This document shows, in pieces, positions 1 to 11,752 of a stretch of 64,000 nt of DNA. Source of the stretch: Neocallimastix lanati (nom. inval.) (Eukaryota; Neocallimastigomycota; Neocallimastigomycetes; Neocallimastigales; Neocallimastigaceae). A model generated the notes under the pieces. It made no database searches. It had not been told where the DNA came from and saw nothing but the letters and a program-made list of their open reading frames with translations. Position 1 is the stretch's first letter. Each line of letters begins with the position of its first letter. The stretch spans positions 436,501 to 500,500 of the forward strand of contig JACVTC010000107.1 of assembly GCA_016946835.1 (NCBI GenBank), read 5' to 3'. Position numbers and translations under genes: made by a program.

Positions 1-1588
1 AAGAATAAACTTTATTTAATAAAATATATAATAAACTTTAATTAATAATTTAATAATTATTTAATAGGTTTTAATAATAAATTATATAAATTCATTAAAA
101 AATTATTAAACTTTAGGACTAGTTCACTTTATTAAATATTTCAATATTTTATATAATTATTAAAATAATCATTGATATTTTGTATCCACATGTTTTTATA
201 TATATATAAAATTATAAACGTAATTTTGTTTTATTGAAATATCATTGTAATTTTTAATTATATTTATCATGTAATCTATGATATAATTTATTAATATATA
301 TTTAATTTATAGACATATAGATATAATTAAATAATATGAAAATTTTTAATTAAATTTTATCCAAATTTTTTTTTTTTTTTTTTTTTAAATATATCTATTT
401 ATTTATTATAGTAAAAATCTTGCCGTTTAAATACAAAACTAAATTATCCCGTAATAAAAAAATGATTTCATAATATTTATTTTATACTATTCTATTATAA
501 TTCATTCATATTTATACATCAATATAATAATTCATTAAAATTTTTAAAATTTTTATTAATCTAAAAAATCTTTTTAATAATATTTAGTTTCATTTTCCAT
601 GATTTGATATATCCTTTAATTATAAATTTAACTCGGTTAAATCTTTTATAAAAAAATTTAATAAAAATTGAAATAAAATGATAATTTATTTAAATAAAAA
701 AATCTTATTTAATAATATTTATTTTTTCTTTCAATATTATAATTCGAAAAATAAATATTTATAATTTTATTTATTATTTATTGATATATAAATTAAAATA
801 TTATTATTTATTATTTATTGATTTATTTACATGACATATATTTATATTTTTGTTTATTATTAAAATTAATATAAATTAATTTATAAGACTATTTAGAAAT
901 CCACATTATAATAATTAAAAAATAATTATTATTGATAAATTAATATTTTAATTTTAGTTTATAAATATTTACATTTTAATTTTTATATTTAATAAAAATT
1001 TAAATACTAATATAATTCATTTTGTAATAATTAATAATAAATATAATAACATTTTTTTTATATAATAATTAATTATTATTACATTTTATTATTTAAATTA
1101 TTTATTCACTGAATATAAAAAGAACAAATTTTCTATCAAAAAAATAATAGTAATATTTAAAACAGCAATAATTATATAACAATTATATTTAATTATTAAA
1201 AAGTTGTAATAAGCAAAAACAGATTAAATTATAAATTAGTTTTTTAATAATAGTTTATAAATATTTACATTTTAGTATTTATATTTAATATAATTTTAAA
1301 TTTTAATATAATTTATCTTTCATTAAATATTAATATAATTTATCTTTCATATTTAATAATAAAAATAAAAATAATTATTATTATTTCATTTTATTATTTC
1401 AACTATTTATTCATTGAATATAAAAGGAATAAATTTTCAATCGAAAAAATAGTAATAACATCTAAAACAGTAATAAATTTATAAATATCAATTTCGAAAA
1501 AATAATAATATCTAAAACATTAATAAATTTATAAATATCAATTATATTATTACAGTTGTAACAAGTAAAAACAGATAATTTATATTTA
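1..1588. repeat. Spacer upstream of copy 1 (truncated by window edge)
   Basis: No gene. Bases 1-210 are the left part of the foldback block described for the class B spacers (AATAAACTTTATTTAATAAA, then ACTAGTTCACTTTATTAAAT and ATCCACATGTTTTTATATAT). The TTGCCGTTT block is at about 420. The stretch 400-900 closely matches 16,890-17,380, upstream of copy 6. The array may therefore continue beyond the left edge. Confidence 0.7.
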
Positions 1589-1636
1589 TTTATAATTATA
1601 AAATTTTACATTTCATTAATTTTATAATTATAAATT
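1589..1636 (+). promoter_or_regulatory. Conserved palindrome upstream of copy 1
   Basis: Two arms of about 16 bp (TTTATAATTATAAAAT and its complement) flank a short spacer, about 100 bp before the ATG. The same element lies in front of all eight genes, so it is a candidate core-promoter or transcription-factor site. Confidence 0.5.
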
Positions 1637-1732
1637 TATATTAAAAAAATTCGTATATTAAAATTTTATTAATATTTTGAAAAATATCATTATTTTTTAA
1701 TTAAAACTTTTGTATATACTAAATTTATTAAA

Positions 1733-2731
1733 ATGCGTTTCACTACTCTTTTAGTTGTATTTGCTTCCTTATCCTTAAATTCAAATTCGAATTCTAATGC
1801 TCTTCCTATTCCTTGCGTAGGATCACTCATTGCTGGCCATGTTATAGCCAATCATGTTGGAGGAATTATTAGAGGAAATGCTAATGGTAATGCTAATATT
1901 GGAGGTAATATTGGAAGAAATATTGGAATAAATGGAGGTGCCAATATTGAAAATAATGTTGGAATTAACACTGGAATTAATACAGGAATTAATACTGGTG
2001 TTAATGTCAATGATAATCTCAATGGTAATGCTAATGTAGGTGCTAATCTTAACGGTAATGCTAATATTGGTGCTAATGTTAATGGTAATCTCAATGGTAA
2101 TATTAATGGTGATGCTAATATTGGTGCTAATGTAGGTGCTAATGTAAATGCTAATGTTGGTGTCAATCTTAATGGTAATGCTAATGGTAATATTAATACT
2201 GGAATTAATGGTAGTGGTTCGGTTAATGGATCTGGTTCTATTCATGGTAATAGTTCTATTGGTGGATCTGGTTCATGGAATGGATCTATTATAGGTCGTA
2301 TAGGAAATCGTATTAATGGTATTATTAATGGTATTTCTGGAGGAAGAATTGAAATTGGAGGAAGATTAAATGGTAATGGATCTTCCAACATTTCAGTGTC
2401 TACGGACTCTTCAACTCCATGCTCCAACTGTTCTCCATGTAATAAAAAGAATGGTAATTGTTCATCCTCTACTCCATCATCTACTCCATCCACTAAGACT
2501 TTACCAGAAAATGAAACCTCTGGAAATAAACCAAATTCACCATGCAACAATAATTCTAATTCTCCATCCTTACCACCAAAAACTATTCCATCATCCAATA
2601 ATGATAATAATAATAATAATGATTATGACACAACTGTTGAAGTTCCAGAATCCAATACTTCTGATTCAAATGATATTTCTTCTGAATCCATTGATGAATC
2701 ACCAAATAATGATTCCGATGTTGAATATTAA
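1733..2731 (+). CDS. Secreted Asn/Gly-rich repeat protein, array copy 1
   Basis: 332 residues, one exon, ATG in the context shared by all eight copies (TTTATTAAAATGCGTTTCAC; copy 5 has TTTTTAAAATG). Residues 1-22 are a signal peptide (hydrophobic TTLLVVFASLSL). The head carries ALPIPC and IAGHVIA, then GGIIRGN. Residues about 45-160 are Asn-rich repeats such as NGNA, NIGA and GANV, with an aliphatic residue roughly every fourth position. Residues 160-225 shift to a six-residue rhythm (NGSGSI, HGNSSI, GGSGSW), then IIGRIGNRINGIINGISGG. Next come a CSNCSPC cluster, a Ser/Thr/Pro-rich stalk, an Asn run and an acidic tail ending DSDVEY. There are six cysteines. No catalytic motif is visible. It is probably an extracellular structural, adhesive or surface-coating protein; the function is unknown. 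I see no transmembrane or GPI signal at the C-terminus, so it is likely released or wall-bound. Confidence 0.9.
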   Translation: MRFTTLLVVFASLSLNSNSNSNALPIPCVGSLIAGHVIANHVGGIIRGNANGNANIGGNIGRNIGINGGANIENNVGINTGINTGINTGVNVNDNLNGNANVGANLNGNANIGANVNGNLNGNINGDANIGANVGANVNANVGVNLNGNANGNINTGINGSGSVNGSGSIHGNSSIGGSGSWNGSIIGRIGNRINGIINGISGGRIEIGGRLNGNGSSNISVSTDSSTPCSNCSPCNKKNGNCSSSTPSSTPSTKTLPENETSGNKPNSPCNNNSNSPSLPPKTIPSSNNDNNNNNDYDTTVEVPESNTSDSNDISSESIDESPNNDSDVEY

Positions 2732-4148
2732 TTTAATGACAGAGTGATAGAGTAATTAAATTACAAATTATAGATGATTGTTTTGTATTTAATTATATTT
2801 AAAATAAAAAAAAAAGTATAATATTTTGTATATAAAAATATAAAATTATTAAAAAATAAAACAAAATAAAATTAAATATATTACTACAATTTAATAAATT
2901 TTGATAATCTATCTATTTTATTTTTCAATTTTTTTTTTTGTTTTTGTTTTTTTATATTACAATTTGTTTATAATATTAAAAATTGTAAATCTACAAATAT
3001 CTATTTCCATAATTTATATAATTTATAGTTTAAAAATATTTATTATAATTCTTTTATTTTATTTCTAAATATTTATTGTAATCCTATCTTTTTTTTATTC
3101 TAAAACAAAATATCATTAATATTCAATTTAGAAATTAAATATATTAGCATATAAATTATATTTTAATGTTAGAGAGATAAAGTTATAATTACATACAATT
3201 TTAATAGTAAAAAATTAGTTCATTTTTTTATTTAATTTTAATATAAATACATATTTTAAATTTATATCATAATACTAAATTTAATAATAAAAATTAATAA
3301 TTCAAATTTTAACATCTTTAACAAACATAAAATATTATTAATTTATGTTTATATTTTAATTATCTTAAAAATATTTATTATATTTATCATAATAATTTTT
3401 AGATATAATATAATTTATTAAATAATATTACTATTTCAAAGTAATTAAATAATGTTTTTACTCTAATCCCCTTTTTTTAAAAAAAAAAAAAAACTAAGTT
3501 GAGATAAAATAAAATAATAAAATATCTTGCCGTTTCAAAACAAAGAAAAATACTTTTATAATAGAAAAAAGATTTTAATTAATATATTCTATTATTATTT
3601 TTTTTTATATTACATTTTATTTGTATATGACATAAAATTTTATTAATTAATTTATTTAATAATTTTATTATTTTCTTTTTTTTTTTTTTTGACCAATTAC
3701 TTTTTTTTACGATATAAAACTATATATAAAATATAAAAAAAAAAAAGCATGAAAGAAATGACTTTATTATTATTATTAATAACATAAATGTCAATATGAA
3801 TATTTAATTATATAATATAATATATACTTTTAAATATTTAATATTCTTAAATATTTATTATATTTATCATAATAATTTTTAGAAATAATATAATTTTTAT
3901 TACTATTTCAAAGTAATTAAATAATATTTTTTACCGAAATCCCTTTTTTTTAAAAAGAAAAAAATAATAAATAAATGAATAAATAAATTAAATAAGATAA
4001 AATAAAATAATAAATATCCTGCCGTTTGAAAACAAAGAACAATACTTTAATAATAGAAAAAAGAATTTTAATTATTATTTTCTATTATTTTTTTCATTAT
4101 ATATATATATTTTACGAACTTTTTAATTTTTTTATGGTATAAAACTTT

Positions 4149-4204
<56 letters not shown>

Positions 4205-4887
4205 TTTAATAAATGATTTTATCATTACTATTAATAAATAATATAATCTAATAATTATAAATTAAACTCGGCTAAATCTTAAAGAAATGTTTAATAGACG
4301 AAATTTGGAATAAAAAGACAAATTTAATTGAACAATCTTATTAAATAATACTTGAGTTTATTTTCCATGATATAATTTTAATTGATATAAATATTTAAAA
4401 ATTTTATTTATTATTTATTGATTTATTGACATGGCATATATTTATATTTTATTTCTTTTGTTTAATAATAAATTAATATAAACTAATTTATAATACTATT
4501 TATAAATCCATGATTTAAAGAATTAAAAATTAATATTGAGATAATAAATTAATTTTTTAATAATAGTTTATAAATATTTACATTTCAATATTTATATTAA
4601 ATAAAATTTTAAATATTATTATAATTTATCTTTCATTAAATATTAATATAATTTTCTTTCATAATTAATAATAAAAATAAAAATAATATTTTAAATAAAA
4701 TAATTATTACTTCATTTTATTATTTCAATTATTTATTCACTAAATATAAAAAGAACGAATTTTCTTTCAAAAAAAAAAAATAACAATAATAATAAAAATT
4801 ATAGAAATATTAAAAATTATATAATATCCATAGTAATAAACTCTATACAAATTTTTAAACAAGCAAAATTAGATTAAATTATATTTA
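2732..4887. repeat. Class A spacer between copies 1 and 2
   Basis: No gene. It begins with TAATTTAATGACAGAGTGAT and lacks the foldback element. The CCCC-T-run plus TTGCCGTTT block is present twice (about 3,467-3,540 and 3,943-4,035), so part of the spacer is duplicated. A 43-base A run lies at about 4,158-4,200. It also contains the AAACTCGGCTAAATCTTAAA block at about 4,262, shared with the other spacers. Confidence 0.7.
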
Positions 4888-4936
4888 TTTATAATTATAA
4901 AATTTTACGCTTTATCTATTTTTATAATTATAAATT
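4888..4936 (+). promoter_or_regulatory. Conserved palindrome upstream of copy 2
   Basis: Same inverted arms as before copy 1. The spacer reads TTTTACGCTTTATCTA, with TATCTA where most copies have TATCGA. Confidence 0.5.
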
Positions 4937-5031
4937 TATATAAAAAAAAAACGTATATTTAAATTTCATTAAAATTTTGAAAAATATTATAATTTTCAAT
5001 TAAACCTTTTTTAAATACTAAATTTATTAAA

Positions 5032-6117
5032 ATGCGTTTCACTACTCTTTTAGTTGTATTTGCTTCCTTATCTTTAAATTCAAATTCGAGTTCTAATGCT
5101 CTTCCTATTCCATGTTTAGGTTCTTTTATTGCTGGCCATGTTATAGCCAATCGTGTTGTAGGAATTATAAGAGGAAATGCTAATGGTAATGCTAATATTG
5201 GAGGTAATATTGGAAGTAATGTTGGAATAAATGGAAGTGCCAATATTGAAAATAATGTTGAAATTAATACTGGAATTAATACTGGAATTAATACTGGTGT
5301 TAATGTCAATGGTAATCTCAATGGTAATTCTAATGTAGGTGCTAATCTTAACGGTAATGCTAATATGGGTGCTAATGTTAATGGTAATATCAATGGTAAT
5401 GCTAATGTTGATGCTAATGTTGATTCTCATGTCGGTGCTAATGTTGGGGCTAATGTTAATGGTAATCTTAATGGTAATATTAATGGTGATGCTAATATTG
5501 GTACTAATGTCGGTGCTAATGTTGGTGGCAATTTTAATGGTAATGCTAATGGTAATATTAATACTGGAATTAATAGTAGTAGTTCCGTAAATGGATCTGG
5601 TTCTATTCATGGAAGTGGTTCTATTGGTGGATCGGGTTCATTGAATGGATCTATTATAGGTCGTATAGGAAATCGTATTAATGGTATTATTAATGGCATT
5701 TCTGGAAGAAGAATTGAAATTGGAGGAAAATTAAATGGTAATGGATCTTCCAATATTTCAGTATCTACGGACACTTCAACTCTATGCTCCAACTGTTCTC
5801 CATATAATAAAAAGAATGGAAACTGTTCATCATCTACTCCATCATCTACTCCATCATCTACTCCATCCACTAAAACTTTACCAGAAAATGAAACCTCTGG
5901 AAATAAAACAAATTCACCATGTAACAATAACTCTAATTCTCCATCCTTACCACCAAAAACTATTCCATCATCCAATAATGACAATAATAATTATAATAAT
6001 AATAATAATTTTGACACAACTGTTGAAGTTCCAGAATCCAATACTTCTGATTCATATGATATTTCTTCTGAACCCATTGAGGAATCACCAAATAATGATT
6101 CTGATATTGAATATTAA
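5032..6117 (+). CDS. Secreted Asn/Gly-rich repeat protein, array copy 2
   Basis: 361-residue paralogue of copy 1, starting 3,299 bp downstream with the same signal peptide and start context. The repeat domain is longer than in copy 1. From VEINTGINTG through NGNANMGANV and DANVDSHVGA to NGDANIG it matches copy 3 almost exactly, also at DNA level, which points to recent exchange between the two. The third cysteine of the CSNCSPC cluster is Tyr here (CSNCSPY), leaving five cysteines instead of six. The stalk has one more STP repeat than copy 1. The Asn run is interrupted by Tyr (NNNYNNNNNF), and the end reads DSDIEY. The conserved head glycine pair before IIRGN is VG instead of GG. Confidence 0.9.
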   Translation: MRFTTLLVVFASLSLNSNSSSNALPIPCLGSFIAGHVIANRVVGIIRGNANGNANIGGNIGSNVGINGSANIENNVEINTGINTGINTGVNVNGNLNGNSNVGANLNGNANMGANVNGNINGNANVDANVDSHVGANVGANVNGNLNGNINGDANIGTNVGANVGGNFNGNANGNINTGINSSSSVNGSGSIHGSGSIGGSGSLNGSIIGRIGNRINGIINGISGRRIEIGGKLNGNGSSNISVSTDTSTLCSNCSPYNKKNGNCSSSTPSSTPSSTPSTKTLPENETSGNKTNSPCNNNSNSPSLPPKTIPSSNNDNNNYNNNNNFDTTVEVPESNTSDSYDISSEPIEESPNNDSDIEY

Positions 6118-8260
6118 ATAAATTAAAGAATAAAATATTAATAAAAATTTTAATAATTACTTTTGTAAATAATATTTATTAAAAAAAATATTTTTAAACT
6201 CTTTTACAAAATATATTTCTAAATAAAATTATAAAAAATACAGAAATTAAGAATAATAAATTTATTTAATTTAAAAATTACAATTGAATAATTATTATTT
6301 TCTTTTAATAATTTTTTATAATACTATATTTTTATTTGTTTTTAGATAAAATAAAAAAAAAAAAAAATAATATGAAAAAATTTATATTATTAAGAATTTT
6401 TGAATATAATTATATGCCTTTTTTTTTATCTTTCATTTTAAATTTTGAATTTATTTTATTTATTGTTAATTTTTTAAAATAAAATATTTTATTAAACTTT
6501 AATATTCTGAATATATAATGAATATATAATAGTATTTTTTTTTTTTTTTTTTTATTTTAGCTATTTTTTTTTAATCTTTTAACTAGGAATAAACTTTATT
6601 TAATAAAATATATAATTATTTAATATAATTTATTAATGTTAAGAATATACAATATTGTACATTACATTAAAGTATTATAAATTTTATAAATGTATTATCT
6701 TGTATGTAATAATATAAATAATGAATAATATTTAATATTATAAAATATAAAGTAATAATTAATAAATTATATTTAAGGACTCGTTTTCTTTATTAAATAT
6801 TTCAATAATTTATATTATTATTAAAATAATCATTGATATTTTGAATCCATATGTTTTTATATATATAAAAAATTATAAACATAATTTAGTTTTATCGAAA
6901 TATCATTGTAATTTTTAATTATATTTATCATGTAATCTATGATATAATTTATTAATATGTATATTTTTTATTGACATTTAGGTATAAATAAATATTAACA
7001 ATAATTTTCAATTTTATTTTTACCCAAACCCCTTCTTTTTAATTTTTGGATATTTTTTATTTTTTTATTCATGTAATATTGTAAAAAAATCTTGCCGTTA
7101 GAAAGAAAAACTCAATAAATACAATAATAAAAAAATGATTTCATAAAATTTATTTACTATTGTTTTATTATATTTCATCATATTTATATAAATATATAAT
7201 AATTTATTAAAAATTTTATTTTAATAATATAAATATATTTTCTTTTTCTTTTTTTTTATTTATATATAAATTAAATAATTTTTTATGGTATAAACCTATA
7301 TAAATTAATAAAAAAGGTAAAAGCGATAAATTTATTATTAATATTAATATTTATGTAAAAATTTATAAGAATATTTATTTAAAAAATAATAATAAAAAAA
7401 GATAAAAAAAATTTTAATTACTTGATAAATATAATTAAAAATTACATATTTTAATAAAACAAAATTATGTATATAATTTTTATATAAAAACATGTGGATT
7501 CAAAATATCATTGATTATTTTAAAAATAATATAAAATATAGAAATATTTAATAAACGAGTTCTTAAATTATTACATGAATTTTTTTTTTTTTTTTTTTTT
7601 TTTATTACTTTTATTAAATAAAGTTTATTTCTAATCAAAAGATAAAAAGATTTTTATACCTTATTATATAATAAACTCGGTTAAATCTTAAAAAATTTTT
7701 AATAAAAAGAAAAAAAATTGGTATAAAAAGACAAATTTAATTGAACAATCTTATTAAATAAATTTTGATTTTATTTTCTATAATTTTTATTGATATTAAT
7801 ATTTATAATTTTATTTATTATTCATTGAATTAATTAAATGACATATATTTATATTTATGTTTTTTGTTTATTATTAAAATTAATATAAATTAATTTATAA
7901 TATACTATCTATAATATAAATAATTAATAAATAATTATTTAAATAATAAATTAATATTTTAATAATAGTTTCTAAATATTTACATTTTAATATTTATATT
8001 TAATAGAATTTTAAATATTATTATAATTTATCTTTCATTAAATATTAATATAATTTATCTTTCATTATTAATAATAAAAATAAAAATAATAATTATTATT
8101 TCATTTTATTATTTTATTTATTTATTTATTGAATATAAAAAGAACAAATTTTCTATCAAAAAAATAATAGTAATATTTAAAACAGCAATTATTATATAAT
8201 ATCAATTATAATTAATTATTAGACAGTTGTAACAAGCAAAAACAGATTAAATTATATTTA
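6118..8260. repeat. Class B spacer between copies 2 and 3
   Basis: No gene. It begins AAATTAAAGAATAAAATATT, with the class B marker TAATTACTTTTGTAAATAAT. It contains a complete foldback element (6,573-7,643), the TTGCCGTTA block (about 7,090) and the CTCGGTTAAATCTTAAAAAA block (about 7,676). Confidence 0.7.
6573..7643. mobile_element. Foldback/MITE-like element in spacer 2-3
   Basis: About 1,071 bp bounded by inverted arms: left ATCTTTTAACTAGGAATAAA, right the complement of ATCTTTTGATTAGAAATAAA, both continuing CTTTATTTAATAAAA. A second inner inverted pair follows (about 6,778-6,862 against 7,485-7,566), containing GGACTCGTTTTCTTTATTAA and the complement. No transposase ORF is present. It could be a non-autonomous transposon or a secondary inversion within the spacer. 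Confidence 0.5.
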
Positions 8261-8309
8261 TTTATAATTATAAAATTTTACACTTTATCGATTTTATAAT
8301 TATAAATTT
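8261..8309 (+). promoter_or_regulatory. Conserved palindrome upstream of copy 3
   Basis: Same arms; the spacer has CACTTTATCGA. It is preceded by the conserved ACAGTTGTAACAAGCAAAAA stretch about 40 bp upstream. Confidence 0.5.
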
Positions 8310-8407
8310 ATATTTAAAAAAAAATTTATATATTAGAAATTTATTATAACTTTGTAAAAATATTATAATTTTCAATAAAAATTTTTGTAAATACTAAATT
8401 TATTAAA

Positions 8408-9469
8408 ATGCGTTTCACCACTCTCTTAGTTGTATTTGCTTCCTTATCTTTAAATTCAAATTCGGGATCTAATGCTCTTCCTATTCCTTGCTTAGGATCA
8501 CTTATTGCTGGCCATGTTATAGCCAATCGTGTTGGAGGAATTATAAGAGGAAATGCTAATGGTAATTCTAATATTGGAGGTAATGTTGGAGGTAATGTTG
8601 GAATAAATGGAGGAGCCAATATTGAAAATAATGTTGAAATTAATACTGGAATTAATACTGGAATTAATACTGGTGTTAATGTCAATGGTAATCTCAATGG
8701 TAATTCTAATGTAGGTGCTAATCTTAACGGTAATGCTAATATGGGTGCTAATGTTAATGGTAATATCAATGGTAATGCTAATGTTGATGCTAATGTTGAT
8801 TCTCATGTCGGTGCTAATGTTGGGGCTAATGTTAATGGTAATCTTAATGGTAATATTAATGGTGATGCTAATATTGGTGCTAATGTCGGTGCTAACGTTG
8901 GTGGCAATCTTAATGGTAATATTAATGGTAATATTAATACTGGAATTAATGGTGGTGGTTCCGTTAATGGATCTGGTTCTATTCATGGTAGTAGTTCTAT
9001 TGGTGGATCTGGTTCATGGAATGGATCTATTATAGGTCGTATAGGAAATCGTATTAATGGTATTATTAATGGTATTTCTGGAGGAAGAATTGAAATTGGA
9101 GGAAGATTAAATGGTAATGGATCTTCCAATATTTCAGTATCTACGGACTCTTCAACACCTTGTTCCAACTGTTCTCCATGTAATAAAAAGAATGGAAACT
9201 GTTCATCCTCTACTCCATCATCTACTCCATCAACTAAAACTTTACCAGAAAACGAAACCCCTGGAAATAAACCAAATTCACCATGCAACAATAACTCTAA
9301 TTCTCCATCTTTACCATCAAAAACTATTCCATCATCCAGTAATGACAATAATATTAATGATTATGACACAACTGTTGAAGTTCCAGAATCAAATATTTCA
9401 GATTCAAATGATATTTCTTCTGAACCCATTGATGAATCACCAAATAATGATTCTGATGTTGAATATTAA
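8408..9469 (+). CDS. Secreted Asn/Gly-rich repeat protein, array copy 3
   Basis: 353-residue paralogue. The repeat domain shares the copy 2 block (NANMGANV, DANVDSHVGA), but the C-terminal half is nearly identical to copy 6: both have SPSLPSKTIPSSSNDNN followed by INDYD, and SNISDSNDISSEPIDESP. The 3' flank is also nearly base-for-base that of copy 6 (9,470-9,960 against 19,369-19,859). The gene is therefore a mosaic, with its 5' half related to its neighbour and its 3' half to the copy three units away. All six cysteines are present, and the Asn run of the tail is short. As in the other copies, there is no enzymatic motif. Confidence 0.9.
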   Translation: MRFTTLLVVFASLSLNSNSGSNALPIPCLGSLIAGHVIANRVGGIIRGNANGNSNIGGNVGGNVGINGGANIENNVEINTGINTGINTGVNVNGNLNGNSNVGANLNGNANMGANVNGNINGNANVDANVDSHVGANVGANVNGNLNGNINGDANIGANVGANVGGNLNGNINGNINTGINGGGSVNGSGSIHGSSSIGGSGSWNGSIIGRIGNRINGIINGISGGRIEIGGRLNGNGSSNISVSTDSSTPCSNCSPCNKKNGNCSSSTPSSTPSTKTLPENETPGNKPNSPCNNNSNSPSLPSKTIPSSSNDNNINDYDTTVEVPESNISDSNDISSEPIDESPNNDSDVEY

Positions 9470-10918
9470 ATAAATTATAAACTAAAAAATTAATTAAAAT
9501 AATTACTTTTGTAAATAATATTTATTAAAAAAAGATTTTTTTTAAATTCTTGTATAAAATATATTTATTAATAAAATTATAAAAAATACAAAAATTAAAA
9601 ATAATAAATTTATTTAATTTAAAAATCAAAATTGAATGATTATTATTTTCTTTTAACAATTTTTTTATAATTCTATAGTTTTTTTTTTTTTTTTTTTTTT
9701 GGTAAAAACTAGTAAAATATTATTTTAAAAAAATTATATTATTAAGATTTTAAAATATGTGAATTTTTGAACATAATTATATGCCTTTTTTTATCTTTCA
9801 TTTTAAATTTTGAATTTATTTTATTTATTGATAATTATTTATAATAAAATATTTTATTAAACTTTAATATTCTGAATATATAATGAATATATAATGATAT
9901 TTCATTTTTTTTTTTTTTTATTTTAGCTTATATTTTTTTTTTTTAATCTTTTAACTAGGAATAAACTTTATTTAATAAAATATATAAAAAATTTCAATTA
10001 ATAATTTAATAATTATTTAATATAATTTATTAACGTTAAGACAATTTTGCATTACATTAAAGTATTATAAATTTTATAAATGTATTATCTTGTTTGTAAT
10101 AATATAAATAATGAATAATATTTAATATTATAAAATATAAAATAATAATTAATAAATTATAATTAAGGACTTGTTTTCTTTATTAAATATTTCATTAATT
10201 TATATTATTATTAAAATAATCATTGATATTTTGAATCCATATGTTTTTATATATATAAAAAATTATAAACATAATTTAGTTTTATCGAAATATCATTGTA
10301 ATTTTTAATTATATTTATCATGTAATCTATGATATAATTTATTAATATGTATATTTTTTATTGACATTTAGGTATAAATAAATATTAACAATAATTTTCA
10401 ATTTTATTTTTACCCAAATCCCCTTTTTTTTATTTTTGGATTTTTTTTTTTTTTATTTCTTTATTCATGTAATATTGTAAAAAAATCTTGCCATTAGAAA
10501 GAAAAACTCATTAATACAATAATAAAACAATGATTTAATAAAATTTATTTAGTATTGTTTTATTATATTTCATCATATTTATATAAAGGTATATAATTTA
10601 TTAAAAATTTTATTTTAATAATATAAATATATTTTCTTTTTTTTTTATTTATATACATATATAAATTAATTAATTTTTTATAGTATAAACCTATATAAAT
10701 TAATAAAAAAAGTAAAAGCGATAAATTTATTATTAATATTAATATTTATGTAAAAATTTATAAGAATATTTAATTAAAAATTACATATTTTAATAAAACA
10801 AAATTATGTTTATAATTTTTATATATAAAAACATGTGGATTCAAAATATCGATGATTATTTTAAAAATAATATAAAATATGGAAATATTTAATAAACGAG
10901 TCTTTAAATTATTTCATG

Positions 10919-10959
<41 letters not shown>

Positions 10960-11609
10960 TAATTTTATTAAATAAAGTTTATTTCTAATCAAAAGATAAA
11001 AATTTTTTTATACCTTATTATATTTTAAACTTGGTTAAATTGAACAATCTTATTAAATAATTTTTGATTTTATTTTCTATAATTTTTATTGATATTAAAA
11101 TTTATAACTTTATTTATTATTCATTGAATTAATTAAATGACATATATTTATATTTATATTTTTTGTTTATTATTAAAATTAATATAAATTAATTTAAATT
11201 TATAATATACTATCCATGATATCCATAATATCCATAATATAAATAATTAATAAATAATTATTTAAATAATAAATAATATTTAATAATAGTTTATAAATAT
11301 TTACATTTCAATATTTATATAAAATAAAATTTTAAATATTATTATAATTTATCTTTCATTAAATATTAATATAATTTATTTTTCATAATTAATAATAAAA
11401 ATACAAATAATATTTTAAATAAAATAATTATTACTTCGTTTTATTATTTAAATTACTTATTAATTGAATATAAAAAGAACGAATTTTCTTTCAAAAAAAA
11501 AATAACAATAATAATAAAAATTATAGAAATATTAAAAATTATATAATATCCATAGTAATAAACTCTATACAAATTTTTAAACAAGCAAAATTAGATTAAA
11601 TTACATTTA
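9470..11609. repeat. Class B spacer between copies 3 and 4
   Basis: No gene. Nearly identical to the start of the spacer after copy 6. It contains a complete foldback element (9,945-10,997). The TTGCCGTT block is mutated to TTGCCATT (about 10,489). The ACTTGGTTAAATTGAACAAT stretch (about 11,027) shows that about 70 bp present in the sister spacers has been deleted. Confidence 0.7.
9945..10997. mobile_element. Foldback/MITE-like element in spacer 3-4
   Basis: Second complete copy (about 1,053 bp) with the same outer and inner inverted pairs. The right inner arm is separated from the right outer arm by a T run of about 35 bases. Confidence 0.5.
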
Positions 11610-11658
11610 TTTATAATTATAAAATTTTACGCTTTATCGATTTTATAATTATAAATTT
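11610..11658 (+). promoter_or_regulatory. Conserved palindrome upstream of copy 4
   Basis: Same arms, spacer with CGCTTTATCGA, about 95 bp before the ATG. Confidence 0.5.
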
Positions 11659-11752
11659 ATATAAAAAAAAAAGTATATTTAAATTTCATAAAAATTTTGT
11701 AAAAATATTATAATTTTCAATTAAAACTTTTGTAAATACTAAATTTATTAAA

